Part shown: in pieces, positions 54,120-63,234 of the stretch | Position numbering within the stretch: the stretch's first letter is position 1 | Layout: each line of letters starts with the position of its first letter | DNA from: Winogradskyella pelagia | GTDB lineage: Bacteria; Bacteroidota; Bacteroidia; Flavobacteriales; Flavobacteriaceae | Assembly: GCF_017581965.1 (NCBI RefSeq) | Contig: NZ_JAGEVF010000004.1 | Span: 248,001-312,000, forward strand | Length of the DNA stretch: 64,000 bases | Direction: 5' to 3' | Notes under the pieces: generated by a model | What the model was told of the DNA's origin: nothing | Seen by the model: only the letters and a program-made list of their open reading frames with translations | Databases searched by the model: none | Program-made: the position numbers and the translations under genes

Positions 54120-54293
54120 ATGTTCGGACTTTTTAAAAAGACATCAGAATTAGATAAATTGCAAAAGCAATACGAGAAACTTATGGCAGACTGGCATAAA
54201 CTTTCAACAACTAACAGAGCAGAAAGTGATAAAAAATATGCTGAAGCCGAAAAAGTATTGGCTAAAATTGATGAGCTAAAAGCAAAGTCTTGA
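54120..54293 (+). CDS. Lacal_2735 family small helical protein
   Basis: 57 aa. Begins MFGLFKKTSELDKLQKQYEK and continues as one charged helix with LSTTNRAESDKKYAEAEKVL; this is the pattern of the Lacal_2735 family of flavobacteria. Function unknown. It lies 6 bp after the peroxidase gene. Confidence 0.85.
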   Translation: MFGLFKKTSELDKLQKQYEKLMADWHKLSTTNRAESDKKYAEAEKVLAKIDELKAKS

Positions 54294-54393
54294 CCTTATC
54301 ATAGCTTATTATGTATTGAGTGGCAAGAATACTCATTTTATGAGTTAATGGCTTTTTTATTATTAAGCTACAATAGACTTAACTTCCGGTGAA

Positions 54394-54858
54394 TTGAAAA
54401 AAGTTTACTATTTCATCTTATTTCTTCTAATCAATTTCGGTGGATTAGCTATCGGAAATTGGTTTATGGGTGACGGCTCTACCTCTGATTGGTATATTCG
54501 TTTAAATAAAGCACCTTGGACACCACCTGGTTGGGTTTTTGGTGTGGTTTGGTCTTTTATAATGCTTTGTTTCTCTTGGTACTTGGCCGAATTGTTTCAT
54601 AATAGGGCTTCGCGTTTTTTATGGTTACTCTATGGATTCCAATTTGTTTTAAACGTCAGTTGGAACTGGATTTTCTTCAAGCAGCAAATGGTAACGTATA
54701 GCCTTATTGGCATTACCTTATTAACCTTGGTGATATTATACTACTTTATTACTTTTAGAAATGACCGATTAAAATATGCCAAATACCTGCTTTTGCCCTA
54801 CTTAGCCTGGCTATGTATTGCGACATCACTTAATGCTTACATTGTTTTCAATAATTAA
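54394..54858 (+). CDS. tspO: TspO/MBR (tryptophan-rich sensory protein) family
   Basis: 154 aa, five transmembrane helices, Trp-rich: WYIRLNKAPWTPPGWVFGVVW and NVSWNWIFF are the family signatures. TspO binds and degrades porphyrins and is linked to light and oxidative stress control. There is no ATG near the N-terminus; translation should start with the TTG at 54394 because the first helix follows directly. Confidence 0.94.
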   Translation: MKKVYYFILFLLINFGGLAIGNWFMGDGSTSDWYIRLNKAPWTPPGWVFGVVWSFIMLCFSWYLAELFHNRASRFLWLLYGFQFVLNVSWNWIFFKQQMVTYSLIGITLLTLVILYYFITFRNDRLKYAKYLLLPYLAWLCIATSLNAYIVFNN

Positions 54859-54870
54859 TCTTTTGCTATT

Positions 54871-55341
54871 TTGAAGATTTACACTTTACATAAAACACAG
54901 AAATTACCCATCTCATTAGACGAGGCATGGGATTTCTTGTGCAATCCTGCCAACTTATCCAAGTTAACGCCATCAGAAATGAACATGACTATAATTTCTG
55001 GTGCAGACCGACCGATGTATGCTGGGCAGGTATTGCAATATAGCGTAACACCACTCCCTGGATTTAAAACAAAATGGGTAAGTGAAATTACACAATACGA
55101 GCACAAAAAATATTTTGTGGACGACCAGTTATACGGTCCTTATGCTTTTTGGCATCATAAGCATTTTGTACATGAAATTGAAGGCGGTGTAGAAATGGAA
55201 GATATTATTGATTATAAAGTACCGTTTGGGGTTCTCGGTCAATTAGTTCACCCTTTTCTGGTAAAACCAAAACTAGATGCTATTTTTCAATATCGTAAAG
55301 AACAAATGGAGGCTATATTTGGCTCCTATAACAATTCCTAA
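54871..55341 (+). CDS. SRPBCC (START/Bet v1-like) family protein
   Basis: 156 aa, one SRPBCC domain: LHKTQKLPISLDEAWDFLCN start, WVSEITQYEHKKYFVDDQLY, FWHHKHFVHEIEGGVEMED. It binds a hydrophobic ligand in a cavity; the family is often encoded next to photolyases. The start is a TTG at 54871, 12 bp after tspO. Confidence 0.9.
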   Translation: MKIYTLHKTQKLPISLDEAWDFLCNPANLSKLTPSEMNMTIISGADRPMYAGQVLQYSVTPLPGFKTKWVSEITQYEHKKYFVDDQLYGPYAFWHHKHFVHEIEGGVEMEDIIDYKVPFGVLGQLVHPFLVKPKLDAIFQYRKEQMEAIFGSYNNS

Positions 55342-55359
55342 TTTGAATTTTATTTTATA

Positions 55360-56664
55360 ATGAATCAACCTATATCTATTTTTTGGTTTAGACGAGATTT
55401 ACGTTTAGATGATAATGTTGGCTTTTTTGAAGCGCTAAAAAGTGAATATCCTGTAATGCCAATATTTATTTTTGATACCGAAATATTGGATGAACTACCA
55501 AAAGATGATGCACGATTGACCTTTATTTTTGATACCCTTCAGAATATGAGGCAAACGCTTCAAGATGAAAATAATAGCAGTATAGCTATGTATCACGGGA
55601 AACCAAAAGACATTTTTGAGCAACTTGTCAAAGACCACAAAATCTACTCGGTTTATACTAACCACGATTATGAGCCCTATGCCAGAGATCGTGACGCCTC
55701 TATTAAATCATATTTAGAATCAAAGGATATAGCATTCCACGCCTTTAAAGATCAAGTTATTTTTGAAAAAGACGACGTGGTTAAAAAGGATGGAAACCCT
55801 TATGTGGTTTATACACCTTATATGCGCACTTGGAAAGAAAAATTTAAAACTATTGACCTTAATATCTATTACACCAATTCGTATCTAGAGAATCTTGTTC
55901 AACATACAAGATTGCCTAATCTCAGCTTAACAGACATTGGTTTTGAGCGCTCTAATCAACTCGTTAAGCCATATGATGTAACACCGACACTTATTCAGGA
56001 GTATGAAGAAACCCGAAACTTTCCGGCAAAGGAGGCTACATCTAGGCTTGGACCACATTTGCGTTTTGGAACTGTAAGTGTACGCAAAATGATGAAAAAA
56101 GCCATTAATGAAGATAATGAGACCTTCTGGAAAGAATTGATTTGGCGCGAGTTCTTTATGCAAATCTTGTGGCATTTTCCTCATACAAAGGATAGAGCCT
56201 TTAAATCTAAATATGACCGCATTGAGTGGAGAAACGATGAAGGTGAATTTAAAAAATGGTGCGAAGGTAAAACAGGTTACCCCTTAGTGGACGCAGGTAT
56301 GCGTCAACTTAACGAAACGGGTTTTATGCACAATCGCGTTCGTATGTTAGTTGGAAGTTTTCTCTGTAAGCATTTATTAATCGATTGGCGCTGGGGAGAA
56401 GCCTATTTTGCAGAAAAACTCCACGATTATGAAATGGCTAGTAATGTTGGAAATTGGCAATGGGTTGCTGGTTCTGGTGTTGATGCTGCACCGTATTTTA
56501 GAATTTTTAATCCTACATCGCAAATCAAAAAATTTGATAAAGACCTAGAGTATATTAAAAAATGGGTTCCAGATTTTCAAGAATTAACCTACCCAGAACC
56601 TATGGTTGACCATAAAATGGCTAGAGAACGTTGTTTAGCGACCTATAAATCTGCTCTCAATTAA
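55360..56664 (+). CDS. phr: Deoxyribodipyrimidine photolyase (CPD class I type)
   Basis: 434 aa. Light-driven repair of cyclobutane pyrimidine dimers. The alpha/beta antenna domain starts with FWFRRDLRLDDNVG; the FAD domain has ATSRLGPHLRFG, ELIWREFFMQ, GYPLVDAGMRQLNETG, HNRVRMLV, NVGNWQWVAGSGVDAAPYFRIFNP. All flavin-site residues are canonical. It ends photolyase unit II. Confidence 0.95.
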   Translation: MNQPISIFWFRRDLRLDDNVGFFEALKSEYPVMPIFIFDTEILDELPKDDARLTFIFDTLQNMRQTLQDENNSSIAMYHGKPKDIFEQLVKDHKIYSVYTNHDYEPYARDRDASIKSYLESKDIAFHAFKDQVIFEKDDVVKKDGNPYVVYTPYMRTWKEKFKTIDLNIYYTNSYLENLVQHTRLPNLSLTDIGFERSNQLVKPYDVTPTLIQEYEETRNFPAKEATSRLGPHLRFGTVSVRKMMKKAINEDNETFWKELIWREFFMQILWHFPHTKDRAFKSKYDRIEWRNDEGEFKKWCEGKTGYPLVDAGMRQLNETGFMHNRVRMLVGSFLCKHLLIDWRWGEAYFAEKLHDYEMASNVGNWQWVAGSGVDAAPYFRIFNPTSQIKKFDKDLEYIKKWVPDFQELTYPEPMVDHKMARERCLATYKSALN

Positions 56665-56753
56665 TTTTAACATCTATACAATAAACTGATAGTTTAACCG
56701 TTACGGTAACAGACACCAGAGTCTAAAACGAAATAACCATTTCAAAAAACAAT

Positions 56754-56783
56754 TTAAAAAGTCCTGATTTTCAGGACTTTTTT
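56754..56783. terminator. Bidirectional terminator between phr and murA
   Basis: 11-bp stem AAAAGTCCTGA / TCAGGACTTTT (56757-56767, 56771-56781) with a short loop, flanked by an A-tract and a T-tract; serves convergent genes. Confidence 0.87.
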
Positions 56784-56800
56784 CATTGAAGGTCTTAGCT

Positions 56801-58117
56801 CTAATTACCTTCTAAGCGTTCAATTTTAGCACCAATTGCTCTTAAACGCTCATCAATATTTTCGTAACCTCTATCAATTTGCTCGATATTATGAATTACC
56901 GAGGTTCCTTTTGCAGAAAGTGCTGCAATTAATAGGGATATCCCAGCTCTAATATCTGGAGACGTCATGGTTGTAGCTTTTAACTGAGACCTAAAGTCGT
57001 GGCCTATAACCGTTGCTCTGTGCGGATCACACAAAATAATTTTAGCGCCCATATCTATAAGCTTATCTACAAAAAATAGACGGCTTTCAAACATTTTTTG
57101 ATGCACCAGTACTTCTCCTCTTGCTTGCGTGGCTATAACCAAAACTATACTCAATAAATCTGGAGTGAAACCAGGCCATGGTGCATCTGCAATAGTTAAA
57201 ATAGAGCCGTCAATAAATTTCTGGATTTGATATCCATCTGTATGTGCAGGAATATATATATCATCACCGTGCTGCTCTACTCTTATGCCTAAACGTCTAA
57301 ACACATTTGGGATTTGTCCTAAATCATTCCAACTAACGTCTTTTATGGTAAGCTCACTTTTTGTCATCGCGGCTAGGCCAATCCAACTACCAATTTCTAT
57401 CATATCTGGTAGCATGGTATGCTCTGTACCCTTTAAACTGTCAACACCTTCTATAATTAGCATATTAGAACCAATACCAGAAATTTTGGCTCCCATTCTG
57501 TTTAGCATTTTACACAACTGCTGCAGGTAAGGCTCACAAGCCGCATTGTATACCGTTGTTGTGCCTTCTGCTAATACGGCCGCCATTACGATATTAGCAG
57601 TACCGGTAACGGAAGCTTCATCTAGCAGCATATAGGTGCCTTTCAATTTTTCTGCTTCAACACCATAGAAATGATCTTCTCTGTTGTACCTGAATTTGGC
57701 TCCGAGATTTATAAAGCCTTCAAAATGAGTGTCTAAACGACGTCTGCCTATTTTATCACCTCCTGGTTTGGGAATATATCCACGACCAAATCTTGCTAAT
57801 AGTGGACCGACAATCATAATAGATCCCCTGAGACCACCACCTTCAATTTTAAAGGCCTCTGATTCCAGATAATTTAGATTAACCTCATCCGCTGTAAAAC
57901 TATACGTATTAGGTCCTAGTTTTTCAACCTTTACCCCTAAATTAGAAAGTAGTTTTATAAGCTTATTAACATCTACAATATCTGGAATATTGTGAATTTT
58001 TACAGGTTCTGCAGTTAATAATACTGCACATAAAATCTGTAAGGCCTCATTTTTTGCACCTTGAGGCTTGATGGCTCCTTGTAATTTATGTCCACCTTCA
58101 ATTCTAAATGTTCCCAT
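56801..58117 (-). CDS. murA: UDP-N-acetylglucosamine 1-carboxyvinyltransferase MurA
   Basis: 438 aa. First committed step of peptidoglycan synthesis: transfer of enolpyruvyl from PEP to UDP-GlcNAc. EPSP-synthase fold, Lys22-Asn23 in GAKNEALQ. The fosfomycin-target loop, usually PGGC, is PGGDKIGRRRLD here, with Asp121 at the Cys115 position. It is coupled to the DUF4290 gene 5 bp upstream. Confidence 0.96.
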   Translation of the reverse strand: MGTFRIEGGHKLQGAIKPQGAKNEALQILCAVLLTAEPVKIHNIPDIVDVNKLIKLLSNLGVKVEKLGPNTYSFTADEVNLNYLESEAFKIEGGGLRGSIMIVGPLLARFGRGYIPKPGGDKIGRRRLDTHFEGFINLGAKFRYNREDHFYGVEAEKLKGTYMLLDEASVTGTANIVMAAVLAEGTTTVYNAACEPYLQQLCKMLNRMGAKISGIGSNMLIIEGVDSLKGTEHTMLPDMIEIGSWIGLAAMTKSELTIKDVSWNDLGQIPNVFRRLGIRVEQHGDDIYIPAHTDGYQIQKFIDGSILTIADAPWPGFTPDLLSIVLVIATQARGEVLVHQKMFESRLFFVDKLIDMGAKIILCDPHRATVIGHDFRSQLKATTMTSPDIRAGISLLIAALSAKGTSVIHNIEQIDRGYENIDERLRAIGAKIERLEGN

Positions 58118-58122
58118 AGAAC

Positions 58123-58767
58123 CTAATAACGCTTTCTATTGCTAGAATATTTCTTTTTTGATTTTTTTGCGCCGCCTTTTCCTCCATATTTGGATTTTGT
58201 GCGCAAAAGACTCGTTGAATCCGTTAAGTCTTCTTCACTACCCTTTAAATCTATCTTACCGTCAGACAACTCAAACAAATGATTAAAGATTACTGAGTCT
58301 TCAACGGTATCCTTATTCCAGTTGAGATAACACTTCTTCATATGGTTTGCTATAGTGTAAACCAAAGCTTCTTTCATCTCGCCCTCTTCCCAGGTACAAG
58401 CAACATCGATCATGGTTTTTATATTATTACCATAAAATCTGTATTTAGGATGGTTTTGTGGATATTTTAATGGATCTGGCCTAGAGGTTAACTCCTCTTC
58501 GGAAGGTTTTGGATATGGCGAATCCGCATCGAGTTCAAAATTAGACATTATAAAAAGCTGGTCCCATAGCTTGTGCTGAAAATCTGGCACATCTCTTAGA
58601 TGTGGCTGTAGATTTCCCATTACCGAAATAATGGCTTTTGCTAATTTGTTTCGCTCTTCTTTAGTTTCTTTTGATTTGGCATAATTGATCATCTTTTGAA
58701 GATGACGGCCATATTCTGGGATAATTAAATGCTCCCGCTCCGTGTTGTATTCTAAATCGTTTGTCAA
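58123..58767 (-). CDS. DUF4290 domain-containing protein
   Basis: 214 aa. DUF4290 occupies about 1-180 (LEYNTEREHLIIPEYGRHLQ; WDQLFIMSNFELDADSPYP); the C-terminus is a long basic Lys/Gly/Ser/Arg tail. It lies directly upstream of murA and is probably cotranscribed, as is common in Bacteroidota. Function unknown. Confidence 0.9.
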   Translation of the reverse strand: MTNDLEYNTEREHLIIPEYGRHLQKMINYAKSKETKEERNKLAKAIISVMGNLQPHLRDVPDFQHKLWDQLFIMSNFELDADSPYPKPSEEELTSRPDPLKYPQNHPKYRFYGNNIKTMIDVACTWEEGEMKEALVYTIANHMKKCYLNWNKDTVEDSVIFNHLFELSDGKIDLKGSEEDLTDSTSLLRTKSKYGGKGGAKKSKKKYSSNRKRY

Positions 58768-58857
58768 AATGGTAAAAATGTGTAGTCTGTAATTATTAAC
58801 CCGTAGTATTTAGGTTTAGCCGCAAAGTACAAAAAAATATGAACCTTAGTGCAAGAT

Positions 58858-59172
58858 TTAAAGAGAAATTACTCCTTCGATTTTAATGGCAACTTCTTTA
58901 TACTTAGCGATAACCGCATCTGGATTTTTCATACGCACGTTTATAGAAACGCTTGTGTATTTCCCGTTTTTAGAAGCCCTAGTGGTTATTACCGCTCCCT
59001 GATGATTAAACAAGGACTTAAGCTTCTCTATTTTTGAAGTTTCCGTAATTACAATAAACTTATATAGATATTCGGATGGCCAAAGTGCCGTATCCTGCAA
59101 TTGCGTCTTTAACTTTAAGTAAAATTCTTCAGATTTACTATCCTCGCTCATAGTTCTGTTTTTGGAATGCAA
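58858..59172 (-). CDS. DUF493 family protein
   Basis: 104 aa with the ferredoxin-like DUF493 (YbeD-type) fold: YLYKFIVITETSKIEKLKSL, then YTSVSINVRMKNPDAVIAKY. E. coli YbeD neighbours lipoate genes; the role here is unknown. It is divergent from the AAA ATPase gene. Confidence 0.87.
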   Translation of the reverse strand: MHSKNRTMSEDSKSEEFYLKLKTQLQDTALWPSEYLYKFIVITETSKIEKLKSLFNHQGAVITTRASKNGKYTSVSINVRMKNPDAVIAKYKEVAIKIEGVISL

Positions 59173-59242
59173 AGATACATCTTAGTTATCACTTTTCAGT
59201 CTTATAAATAATCCCGATTTTTGCACTTTAAATTCAATACGT

Positions 59243-59785
59243 TTGCAATCAAGAAAAGTTGTTATTACAGGAGGTCCAGGAACAGGAAAATCTTCCATAA
59301 TTACTGAATTAAAACAATCTGGCTTCACCTGTTTCGATGAAATTTCTCGCGATATTACCTTGCAGGCTCGACAGAATGGTATTGAGCAACTTTTTTTAAC
59401 CAATCCCCTATTATTTAGTGATAAATTGCTGGAGGGTCGCAAAAGGCAATACTTCGATGCTTCAGGCCACATTGAGCCCCTTGTCTTTTTAGATAGAGGT
59501 ATACCAGATATATTAGCCTATATGGACTACATCGGAGATTCTTATCCCAAACGCTATGAGGAGGCCTGCATAGACCATACCTACGATACTGTTTTTATTT
59601 TAGCACCTTGGCAAGATATATTTGTTAGCGACTCGGAACGCTATGAGAGTTTTGAAGAGGCCAAAATTATTCACGACAGACTGGTAGATACGTACAGACG
59701 TTTTCAATATAATTTAATTGATGTACCTTTTGATTCTGTTACAAATAGAGCAGAATTTGTGCTTAATACATTAAACTTAAGGTGA
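59243..59785 (+). CDS. Small AAA_28/NadR-like P-loop ATPase
   Basis: 180 aa. Walker A GGPGTGKSS (residues 9-17) begins right at the N-terminus, so the TTG at 59243 must be the start; DRGIPDIL and ILAPWQDIFVSD are typical of this small kinase-like family. The substrate is unknown. Overlaps recQ by 4 bp. Confidence 0.85.
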   Translation: MQSRKVVITGGPGTGKSSIITELKQSGFTCFDEISRDITLQARQNGIEQLFLTNPLLFSDKLLEGRKRQYFDASGHIEPLVFLDRGIPDILAYMDYIGDSYPKRYEEACIDHTYDTVFILAPWQDIFVSDSERYESFEEAKIIHDRLVDTYRRFQYNLIDVPFDSVTNRAEFVLNTLNLR

Positions 59786-61677
59786 TGCACCCTTTAGAGG
59801 TATTAGAACATTACTGGAACCATACGTCATTTAGACCACACCAAGAAAACATTATAAATGCTGTTCTAGAAGGTGAAGACACCTTTGCCTTATTGCCAAC
59901 TGGCGGCGGAAAATCTATTTGCTTTCAAATTCCTGCATTAATTAAGGATGGTATATGTGTTGTAATTTCCCCTCTTATTGCTTTAATGACCGACCAGGTT
60001 AATAGTTTAAAACAAAAAGGTATAAAATCCATGGCAATAACCTCTGGGTTATCCTATGCAGATTTAGATACACTATTAGACAATTGTATCTACGGTAATT
60101 ATAAATTTTTATACCTCTCCCCAGAAAGACTGCAACAACAATTAGTGCAAGAGCGCATTCAACGCATGAACGTAAATCTTATTGCGGTTGACGAAGCCCA
60201 TTGTATTAGTCAATGGGGTAATGATTTTAGACCAGCCTATAATAACATTGCTACCTTAAGACAACTTCAGCCCAATGTTAATTGCATCGCTTTAACGGCT
60301 ACGGCCAAAGAAAAGGTAGTAGAGGATATTATTGAAAACTTAGATTTTATAGACCCAAAAGTTTTTAGAGCCTCCTTCGCCAGACCTAATATTGCGTATC
60401 ATGTAATAAAGACCGAAGACAAGCGCTATCAACTAGAACACCTCTTAAATAAGCACAATGCCTCCTCTATAGTCTATGTAAGAAATAGAAGGTCTACGGA
60501 AGACCTAAAGAATTATCTTAAAACCAAAGATATAAATGCTACGACCTATCATGGAGGCATAGCTAATAAAGACAAGGAAAAACGATTAAATGAGTGGTTA
60601 AACGGCCAGAAACAGGTTATGGTTGCCACAACAGCTTTTGGTATGGGTATTGATAAGGCTAACGTAAGAACTGTAATTCACTTTAATCTACCAGAAAGTT
60701 TAGAAAGCTACTACCAAGAAGCCGGAAGAGCAGGTAGAGATGGCAATGAAGCATTCGCCTACCTTTTAAAACAACCTCTAGACGACAATCATTTAAAAGC
60801 ACAGTTTTTAAACGCTCTCCCAGATGTAAAATTTGTGAAGTACCTCTATAATAAGTTGTGCAACTTTTTACAAATCTCTTATGGTGAAGGTGAAAATTCC
60901 ACACATCAATTAGATTTTAAAAAATTTTGCAAAACCTATGAATTAAGTCCGAGTTTGGCTTACAATGGCCTTTTGGTTTTAGATAGAAATGCAATAATAA
61001 CTTTGGTACAGCAGTTTAACTACCGTACTAAGATTCAGTTTTTAGCATCTAATAAACACGTTTTTGCTTATTTGGAAAGACAACTAGAACTAAATACCTT
61101 AATTAAGGTACTTCTTAGAACCTATGGTGGCATATTTGATTATGACACTAAAGTAAACCTCAACCTAGTTGTTAAAAAGTCTAATTTAGAAGAAGTAACC
61201 GTAATCCAACAACTACAGCGACTAGAAAAGGACAATATTATAAGATTGGAGCTCGCACATTCTGATTCTGAAATTACCTTTCTAAAACCGCGAGAAGACG
61301 CTATTACAATTAACCCAATAGCAAAAGTAATTGAGCAACAAAACCAGATAAAGAAAGATCAAATCGAAGCCGTTATTGCCTACACCGAAAATGATACCGT
61401 TTGTAAGTCCGTTCAACTATTAAAATATTTTGGGGAGCAAGTAGAACAAACCTGCGGTAAATGTTCGGTATGTCTATCTAAATCTATTAGCGACTCAACA
61501 CTAACTACAGATTTAAAATCATTTATTCTATCTGAATTAAAAGAACGCGATTTATCCTCGCGTCAATTACTTTTAAAAGCGCAATGTACACAAGCTGAAT
61601 TATTGGCTAGTTTAAGTGAACTTCTTGAATTAAAAAAAGTTGAAATAACGGAAAAAAATACATATAAAATAGCATGA
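59782..61677 (+). CDS. recQ: ATP-dependent DNA helicase RecQ
   Basis: 631 aa. SF2 helicase: GGGKSICFQ (motif I), DEAHCISQWG (motif II), ALTAT (III), GGIANKDKE, TTAFGMGIDKANVR and QEAGRAGRDG (VI). A shortened RQC zinc-binding region (CGKCSVC) is followed by a tail. Length is normal for this group. Acts in recombination repair. Coupled to the ATPase gene upstream and to fmt downstream. Confidence 0.95.
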   Translation: MMHPLEVLEHYWNHTSFRPHQENIINAVLEGEDTFALLPTGGGKSICFQIPALIKDGICVVISPLIALMTDQVNSLKQKGIKSMAITSGLSYADLDTLLDNCIYGNYKFLYLSPERLQQQLVQERIQRMNVNLIAVDEAHCISQWGNDFRPAYNNIATLRQLQPNVNCIALTATAKEKVVEDIIENLDFIDPKVFRASFARPNIAYHVIKTEDKRYQLEHLLNKHNASSIVYVRNRRSTEDLKNYLKTKDINATTYHGGIANKDKEKRLNEWLNGQKQVMVATTAFGMGIDKANVRTVIHFNLPESLESYYQEAGRAGRDGNEAFAYLLKQPLDDNHLKAQFLNALPDVKFVKYLYNKLCNFLQISYGEGENSTHQLDFKKFCKTYELSPSLAYNGLLVLDRNAIITLVQQFNYRTKIQFLASNKHVFAYLERQLELNTLIKVLLRTYGGIFDYDTKVNLNLVVKKSNLEEVTVIQQLQRLEKDNIIRLELAHSDSEITFLKPREDAITINPIAKVIEQQNQIKKDQIEAVIAYTENDTVCKSVQLLKYFGEQVEQTCGKCSVCLSKSISDSTLTTDLKSFILSELKERDLSSRQLLLKAQCTQAELLASLSELLELKKVEITEKNTYKIA

Positions 61678-62633
61678 CCAAATCACGACACCTGAGAATA
61701 GTATTTATGGGCACACCAGACTTTGCAGTAGAAAGCCTGCGAGCACTTATATCCAACAATTATAATGTCGTAGGTGTAATTACGGCGCCAGATAAACCTG
61801 CAGGACGAGGACAAAAACTCCGTACATCTGCAGTTAAAGCTTTTGCGTTGCAGCATAACTTGCCCGTTTTACAGCCCACTAATTTAAAGGACGACGAATT
61901 TATTGAAACACTAAGGTCCTTAAATGCCAACCTACAAGTTGTAGTGGCTTTTAGGATGCTCCCAAAAGTTGTATGGCAAATGCCGGCATACGGCACCTTT
62001 AATTTGCATGCCTCACTGTTACCACAATACAGGGGAGCGGCTCCCATACATTGGGCAATAATCAATGGCGAAACCAAAACTGGAGCCACGACCTTTTTTA
62101 TTGATGAAAAAATTGATACCGGAGCGATTATTGATTCTGCAGAGTTACCCATTGGTAAAGATGAAACCGTGGGCAGTTTACACGATAAGCTAATGCATTT
62201 AGGAGCACAGCTTGTAGTTGATACGGTGCATTTGATAGAAAAAGATAAGGTTTCCACCTCAATACAACCCAAATTAGGAGCTTTAAAAACGGCTTATAAG
62301 CTTAACCGAGAGAATTGTAAAATAGATTGGAGCCAACCTTTAGATGAGGTTTACAATAAAATAAGAGGTCTCAATCCTTTTCCGGCGGCATGGTGCTACC
62401 TAAATAATGACGAGGACGAGGAGCTTATGATAAAAGTATTTGATGTTAAGAAAGAAAAGTTGGATCACAACCATGCATCTGGTACAGTGGTAGTGTCTTC
62501 CTCTACATTAAAGATTGCCTGCCGAGGTGGTTTTATAGAAATTCTAAAAATTCAATTACCGGGAAAGCGAAAAATGGATACAAAATCCCTGCTCAACGGT
62601 TTTCAATTTTCTAAAAACGCAAAACTACTCTAA
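61674..62633 (+). CDS. fmt: Methionyl-tRNA formyltransferase
   Basis: 319 aa. Formylates initiator Met-tRNA. IVFMGTPDFAVESL start, LNxxASLLPQYRGAAPIHWAI (substrate loop), DTGAI, and the C-terminal tRNA-binding domain from about 210. The ATG overlaps the recQ stop by 4 bp. Confidence 0.96.
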   Translation: MTKSRHLRIVFMGTPDFAVESLRALISNNYNVVGVITAPDKPAGRGQKLRTSAVKAFALQHNLPVLQPTNLKDDEFIETLRSLNANLQVVVAFRMLPKVVWQMPAYGTFNLHASLLPQYRGAAPIHWAIINGETKTGATTFFIDEKIDTGAIIDSAELPIGKDETVGSLHDKLMHLGAQLVVDTVHLIEKDKVSTSIQPKLGALKTAYKLNRENCKIDWSQPLDEVYNKIRGLNPFPAAWCYLNNDEDEELMIKVFDVKKEKLDHNHASGTVVVSSSTLKIACRGGFIEILKIQLPGKRKMDTKSLLNGFQFSKNAKLL

Positions 62634-62736
62634 GCCCTTGTATAACGTGGATTTAGAAAATATTCGACAAAATGCGTTTCTTTATTAACAAATGGTATGA
62701 CTTATCAACAAATAGCCTGATTTCCCTTGCTATTAC

Positions 62737-62766
62737 TTGCGTAGCTTAATTTTACTGATAAATTTG
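62737..62766 (+). promoter_or_regulatory. Promoter of the HU gene
   Basis: TTG (62737-62739), a 19-bp spacer and TAAATTTG (62759-62766) match the Bacteroidota TTG / TAnnTTTG promoter exactly. It predicts a 5' leader of about 55 nt before the ATG at 62829. Confidence 0.75.
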
Positions 62767-62828
62767 TGTACGGATTTTAACAAATACTATTTAAAAACCG
62801 AATTTTTAACAATTTAAATTTAATATTT

Positions 62829-63101
62829 ATGAACAAAACAGATTTAATCAATGGTATGGCAGAAAATGCTGGAATTACTAAAGCAGCTGCAAAAAAAGCA
62901 TTAGACTCTTTATTAATTGATATCGAAGGTTCTTTGCAAAAAGGTAACAGAGTATCTTTAGTAGGTTTCGGATCTTGGTCAGTTTCTAGAAGAGCTGCAA
63001 GAGAAGGAAGAAACCCACAAACTGGAAAGACTATTAAGATTAAAGCTAAAAATGTAGTGAAGTTTAAGGCAGGTTCTGACTTAAGCAACGCTGTAAACTA
63101 A
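62829..63101 (+). CDS. HU-family nucleoid DNA-binding protein
   Basis: 90 aa, the standard length. MNKTDLINGMAENAGITKAA, SLVGFGSW and GRNPQTGKTIKI (DNA-bending beta arm with the conserved Pro) are typical. It bends and compacts DNA. Its own promoter and terminator make it monocistronic and probably strongly expressed. Confidence 0.96.
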   Translation: MNKTDLINGMAENAGITKAAAKKALDSLLIDIEGSLQKGNRVSLVGFGSWSVSRRAAREGRNPQTGKTIKIKAKNVVKFKAGSDLSNAVN

Positions 63102-63122
63102 AATCATTTTTTGTTTAAAATA

Positions 63123-63153
63123 TAAAGCCTGCTCCTTCGAGCGGGCTTTTTTT
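63123..63153 (+). terminator. Terminator of the HU gene
   Basis: Stem AAGCCTGCTC / GAGCGGGCTT with a CTTC loop and T7 tract. Confidence 0.87.
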
Positions 63154-63234
63154 GTCTTAAGTTTAAAGGCATATAAGTTGTTTATTTCATTTAAATAGTC
63201 TAGATTTAAATGTCTTATCAATAGCCGTTAGCTT

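Noticed and set aside
56690-56705. GTTTAAC half-site after the phr gene
   Set aside because: No TTAAACA partner at the 16-bp spacing; counted as a chance half-site.
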